Positions 14,880 through 15,184 of a stretch of 15,184 nucleotides of DNA are shown one piece after another (position 1 is the first letter of the stretch; every line of letters starts with the position of its first letter). Under the pieces are notes generated by a model. The model was not told where the DNA came from, did no database searches, and saw only the letters and a list, made by a program, of their open reading frames with translations. This DNA comes from Chryseobacterium indologenes (GTDB lineage Bacteria > Bacteroidota > Bacteroidia > Flavobacteriales > Weeksellaceae). The stretch is from positions 1-15,184 of the forward strand of contig DJTE01000016.1 of the NCBI GenBank assembly GCA_002439165.1, given 5' to 3'. The translations under genes were made by a program, and so were the position numbers.

Positions 14880-15184
14880 ATAGGTTTTGGCTAAAGCCAA
14901 TAGATTATTTTTATTATTTAGGCGGTAAAGCCACCTCTAAAGAAAATCGGGTAAATTATTGCGCATATTTGTTGTTTCACGCAAAGGATTATTTTTGATA
15001 CTACTCATCTTGAGGAAGCAAAGGATAGAATCAACTCCGTTGATTCCCCGAAGCGATGGATTGGCCTTCGGCAGCTTTAATTCTTACCCTAATTGATTAT
15101 AATTCTAAGATCTTGCTAAAAATCTTCGCTGCTCTTTAACCTCCGGTCAACAAAAATCTGCTCAATCTGTCCGATCAGCGGGAA
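14880..15184. repeat. Palindromic intergenic repeat region without a gene
   Basis: No coding potential is seen from 14782 to the window end. The stretch contains several inverted repeats: TTGGCT-AA-AGCCAA (14887-14900), GAATCAAC-tcc-GTTGATTC (15028-15046, perfect 8-bp stem) and CCGAAG...CTTCGG (15048-15053 with 15066-15071). It also carries phrases such as TTTCACGCAAAGG and ATCTTCGCTGCTC that I associate with interspersed intergenic repeats of Chryseobacterium. It is probably a decayed REP-like element or several abutting ones, and it runs out of the window. The family assignment is from memory. Confidence 0.45.

Noticed and set aside
15028..15071. CRISPR-like or attachment site
   Set aside because: The palindromes differ from each other, there is no regular repeat-spacer spacing, and no integrase or tRNA gene lies nearby.

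Overview
The window looks like a chromosomal segment from a Flavobacteriia bacterium, most likely Chryseobacterium or a close Weeksellaceae relative. The evidence is the low GC content, several promoters of the Bacteroidetes TTG-N(18-20)-TAnnTTTG type, two proteins ending in type IX secretion (T9SS) sorting domains, many lipoproteins with acidic residues just after the lipid-bearing Cys, and a decayed palindromic intergenic repeat at the right end. The genus assignment is inference from sequence style and memory, not a database match.

Layout. (1) 1-1937, plus strand: two monocistronic secreted proteins, an unknown 194-aa protein with its own promoter and terminator, and a 262-aa T9SS cargo protein. 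A 12-bp perfect hairpin closes the convergent junction. (2) 1966-8980, minus strand: a four-gene cobalamin (vitamin B12) acquisition operon. It starts with a promoter placed so that the transcript begins at the foot of a textbook cobalamin riboswitch. It then encodes a BtuB-type TonB-dependent receptor, a BtuG-like propeller lipoprotein (ATGA overlap), an uncharacterised lipoprotein and a 758-aa T9SS-secreted protein with a propeller-like middle. (3) 9041-11936, minus strand: a tightly overlapped three-gene operon encoding an MbnP-family protein, a di-haem MauG/MbnH/cytochrome c peroxidase-type enzyme and an outer-membrane protein with an N-terminal CxxCGC motif. By family knowledge this is a copper-linked module, and no methanobactin gene is seen. 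(4) 12137-14781, minus strand: a second metal/redox cluster containing a YHS-domain lipoprotein, a membrane-anchored SCO1/SenC copper chaperone and an exported Mn-type superoxide dismutase. It is bracketed by two paralogous ~120-aa proteins with an invariant C-x9-C-x3-C motif. (5) 14782-15184: no gene; palindromic intergenic repeat sequence.

How the genes fit together. In block 2, B12 scarcity should release the riboswitch and produce a receptor, its lid-like lipoprotein and two further surface or secreted proteins, giving layered capture of corrinoids outside the cell. In blocks 3 and 4 the families (MbnP, MbnH-like, SCO, YHS) all point to copper handling and oxidative chemistry in the envelope. 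The small Cys proteins are the least understood part and the best candidate for undescribed biology, together with the T9SS-exported member of the B12 operon and the apparently surface-anchored MbnP/MbnH pair.
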